Shown in pieces: positions 6,646 to 7,966 of a DNA stretch of 7,966 nt. Source of the stretch: an uncultured Synergistales bacterium. GTDB lineage: Bacteria; Synergistota; Synergistia; Synergistales; Aminobacteriaceae. The stretch is from contig CAJORD010000112.1 in the NCBI GenBank assembly GCA_905236605.1, positions 1-7,966 of the forward strand, written 5' to 3'. The number at the start of each line of letters is the position of its first letter. Position 1 is the first letter of the stretch. The notes below the pieces were generated by a model. It ran no database searches and was not told the origin of the DNA. It saw only the letters and a program-made list of their open reading frames with translations. Position numbers and translations under genes: made by a program.

Positions 6646-7466
6646 TTAATTTTTAATATGCAAAACTCGCTCGGCGTTCTTGTGAGCAATAAGCTCTTTC
6701 TCTTCATCCGTCAAAAATTCCGCTGACATTAAAAACTCGTAAAAATTTCCCTGCTTAATATACGGATAATCGACGGCCCACATTATGTGCTCGGCTCCCA
6801 TTAGCTTGACCATGTACTCGAATTGCATAGGCGACAAAATTCCGCTCGGAGTGATATAAAAATTCTCTTTGTAATAGTCGGAAATTTTTTTGCGAAGTCC
6901 TGTCGTTTGTGGAGGCATTATGTAATCAAGTCTTTCAAGATACGCAGGGATCAATTCGCCCCAATAACCTGATTTATCGGTGCGGGGTGGAACGAGATCG
7001 GCACGTCGAGTTCAGCGGCATTTGCGAAAATTGGGAAGAAATTTTTTTCTTCATAAAAATGTCCTTGAAACTGCCCGGCTAGTAACGCACCGCAGAAATT
7101 ATATTCTTTCACACAGCGTTCGAGTTCTTTCGCGGCCTCAATAGGGTCAGCCATAGGAAGCGTAGCAAACGCGGCAAATCTTTCCGGGTGAGCTTTAACT
7201 TTTGCAGCTAAAATGTCGTTGGCTCTCTTGCAAATTCTTACGGCTTCAGCAGCAGGAACTTGATCCGAGACAGGCGAAGTATAAGAAAGAACCTGCATGT
7301 CGATTTTATGTTTGTCCATGAATTTGATTCGCTCTTCGTCAATATCCATTAAAGAATTTCCGACGAAGACCATTGATTTATAAAATTCCGGGACTTCAGT
7401 AAATTTGTTATTCTCGTCAACGATTTCTTGTGCGGTAAAATGTTCTTCGAGTGTTATAAGCCGCAT
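6646..7466 (-). pseudogene. Amidohydrolase (gamma-resorcylate/ACMSD decarboxylase family), internal deletion plus frameshift
   Basis: Two pieces of one Amidohydro_2 (COG2159) gene. The first (7466 to 6951, 171 codons) starts MRLITLEEHF with the metal-binding ExH (E7, H9) and runs to barrel strand 5, DVPISFHP with H160; 11 codons later it ends at a TGA. The second resumes in another frame: upstream of the overlapping TTG (6952-6954) that frame already reads TDKSGYWGE, matching the family motif GHxGE at barrel strand 6, then continues through LIPAYLERLD and WAVDYP (with the metal-binding Asp) to a stop at 6646. Only 23 bases separate H160 from the Tyr of GYWGE, against about 54 codons between the matching residues (H164, H218) of gamma-resorcylate decarboxylase, so about 139 bp appear lost, which is not a multiple of three. 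The His of GHxGE, a catalytic residue, is also Tyr here. The original would have been a metal-dependent decarboxylase or hydrolase of about 320 residues. The ribosome site AAGGAG is intact. Confidence 0.82.
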
Positions 7467-7472
7467 TATGAA

Positions 7473-7874
7473 TTACTCCTTCGGGAAAATAATCTCAACC
7501 TGATCGCCCGGACTATGTATAGCCGCCTTGACGACTTGAAGCTCGTAAACGATTAAGGCCGGATTCTCCGCAGTGCCGAAGCGTTCGACTTCTTGCGAGA
7601 TTCTGTTTAGATATTGCTCGCGCGTGGTCATGTCGTTTGTTTCGATGACGTTCGCATAAATTCTTATCCAGCGTCCTTTATTGAAGCCGATTAAAGCAAC
7701 GTGATTATTTTCCGTTAATTGCTTGTGCATGGCTTTGCCTACTCTTGTTCCGAAGTATAAACGTCCGTCCTTCTCAAGGATTTGACTTATTGGTCTTCCT
7801 GAAGGGTATTCGCCGTCAATCGTAAGCAGATAATAAAATCCGCAGTCATTTAAAAAATTATAAATCTGACTCAT
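7473..7874 (-). CDS. Pyridoxamine 5'-phosphate oxidase-like (PNPOx) flavin-binding protein
   Basis: A 133-residue cytoplasmic protein with the split-barrel FMN-binding fold. Visible family features are the opening FYYLLTIDGEYPSGRPIS (13-30), the LYFGTRVGKAMHKQL strand and helix (39-53), which normally holds FMN phosphate, and VALIGFNKGRWIRIYA (59-74). Length fits the small single-domain group, not true PdxH (about 200 residues), so vitamin B6 synthesis is not implied; members include flavin reductases and proteins of unknown redox role. The site TAGGAGA lies about 6 bases before the ATG. Its stop is 6 bases before the amidohydrolase ATG, whose ribosome site lies in its last codons, so translation is probably coupled. 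First gene of the run that also makes the FMN-binding protein, suggesting a shared flavin-dependent role. Fold assignment is firm, function is not. Confidence 0.87.
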   Translation of the reverse strand: MSQIYNFLNDCGFYYLLTIDGEYPSGRPISQILEKDGRLYFGTRVGKAMHKQLTENNHVALIGFNKGRWIRIYANVIETNDMTTREQYLNRISQEVERFGTAENPALIVYELQVVKAAIHSPGDQVEIIFPKE

Positions 7875-7886
7875 TGCTTGTCTCCT

Positions 7887-7933
7887 ATAAAAATAGGGGA
7901 ACTGATTTTATTTTGATTTTAATCAGCTTCCCC
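7887..7933 (-). terminator. Intrinsic terminator of the gene beyond the right edge
   Basis: On the minus strand GGGGAAGCTGATT (7921-7933) pairs with AATCAGTTCCCC (7896-7907), 12 pairs with one bulged base and a loop of about 13 T/A-rich bases, followed by TATTTTTAT. It sits only about 13 bases before the PNPOx start codon, counting from the end of the T-run. It either ends the upstream operon or attenuates entry into this run. Confidence 0.78.
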
Positions 7934-7943
7934 AAATTTTCAA
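7916..7943 (-). promoter_or_regulatory. Possible promoter of the PNPOx/amidohydrolase/FMN/TRAP run, embedded in the terminator
   Basis: TTGAAA (7938-7943) and TAAAAT (7916-7921), each 5 of 6 consensus, are 16 bases apart on the minus strand. Transcription would start near 7909, in the hairpin loop, so the new transcript would lack the left half of the stem and escape termination. The region is AT-rich, which raises the chance of a random match. Confidence 0.4.
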
Positions 7944-7966
7944 ATTTAATTTTATGGTTTAGGTCC

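Noticed and set aside
6646..6954. The C-terminal amidohydrolase piece as an independent gene starting at TTG overlapping the upstream TGA
   Set aside because: The same frame continues upstream of the TTG into TDKSGYWGE, a family motif, and the piece is only the last strands of a TIM barrel; it cannot fold into a complete enzyme, so a broken gene explains it better than a coupled split gene.
6945..6990. Programmed ribosomal frameshift joining the two amidohydrolase frames
   Set aside because: No slippery heptamer or clear downstream structure is seen, and a frameshift would not restore the roughly 46 missing codons.
1..7966. tRNA or rRNA genes, CRISPR arrays, insertion sequences, phage genes or attachment sites
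   Set aside because: I saw no cloverleaf, rRNA-like stretch, regularly spaced repeat, transposase or integrase; the amidohydrolase lesion has no inserted element beside it.

Overview
Every supported gene in this 8 kb window lies on the minus strand, so it reads from right to left. The genes are bacterial, packed tightly, with strong AGGAGG-type ribosome sites and AT-rich gaps of about 6-110 bases; no gap exceeds 300 bases. Three genes encode exported proteins with classical signal peptides, and the set is dominated by solute uptake: one CUT2-type ABC sugar importer, one orphan TRAP solute receptor and one AEC-family carrier. This style (many TRAP/ABC receptors, small exported FMN-binding proteins, short signal peptides ending AlfA or AfA) fits an anaerobic gut or rumen bacterium, perhaps of the Synergistota. 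That is inference from flavour only; no marker gene is present.

Layout in transcription order. (1) 7887-7943: an intrinsic terminator of a gene beyond the right edge, with a possible promoter woven into it. (2) 7874 to 5163: a compact four-gene run comprising a PNPOx-like flavin protein, a broken amidohydrolase (gamma-resorcylate/ACMSD decarboxylase family), a secreted FMN-binding protein with an SGAT flavinylation motif, and a TRAP receptor (DctP family) without its membrane subunits. (3) 5163-5059: an excellent sigma70 promoter overlapped by two perfect inverted repeats that look like operators. (4) 5059 to 1409: a complete ABC importer in the order double-ATPase, permease, binding protein, closed by an intrinsic terminator at 1351-1384. 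(5) 1330 to 929: a single VOC/glyoxalase-fold gene just after that terminator. (6) 823 to the left edge: an AEC-family carrier with its own probable promoter, cut by the window edge.

How they may work together: the first run looks like a small-molecule uptake and redox or decarboxylation cassette, probably for a carboxylated and perhaps aromatic compound. Its enzyme gene has lost about 139 bp, including the barrel strand that carries the family's catalytic His, and is out of frame, so the cassette is probably decaying or this strain carries a damaged copy. The ABC run is intact and looks like a locally regulated importer of a pentose-like or related ligand. The most solid oddity is the broken amidohydrolase; the most interesting regulatory structure is the palindrome-laden ABC promoter. 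I see no convincing evidence for a wholly new system.
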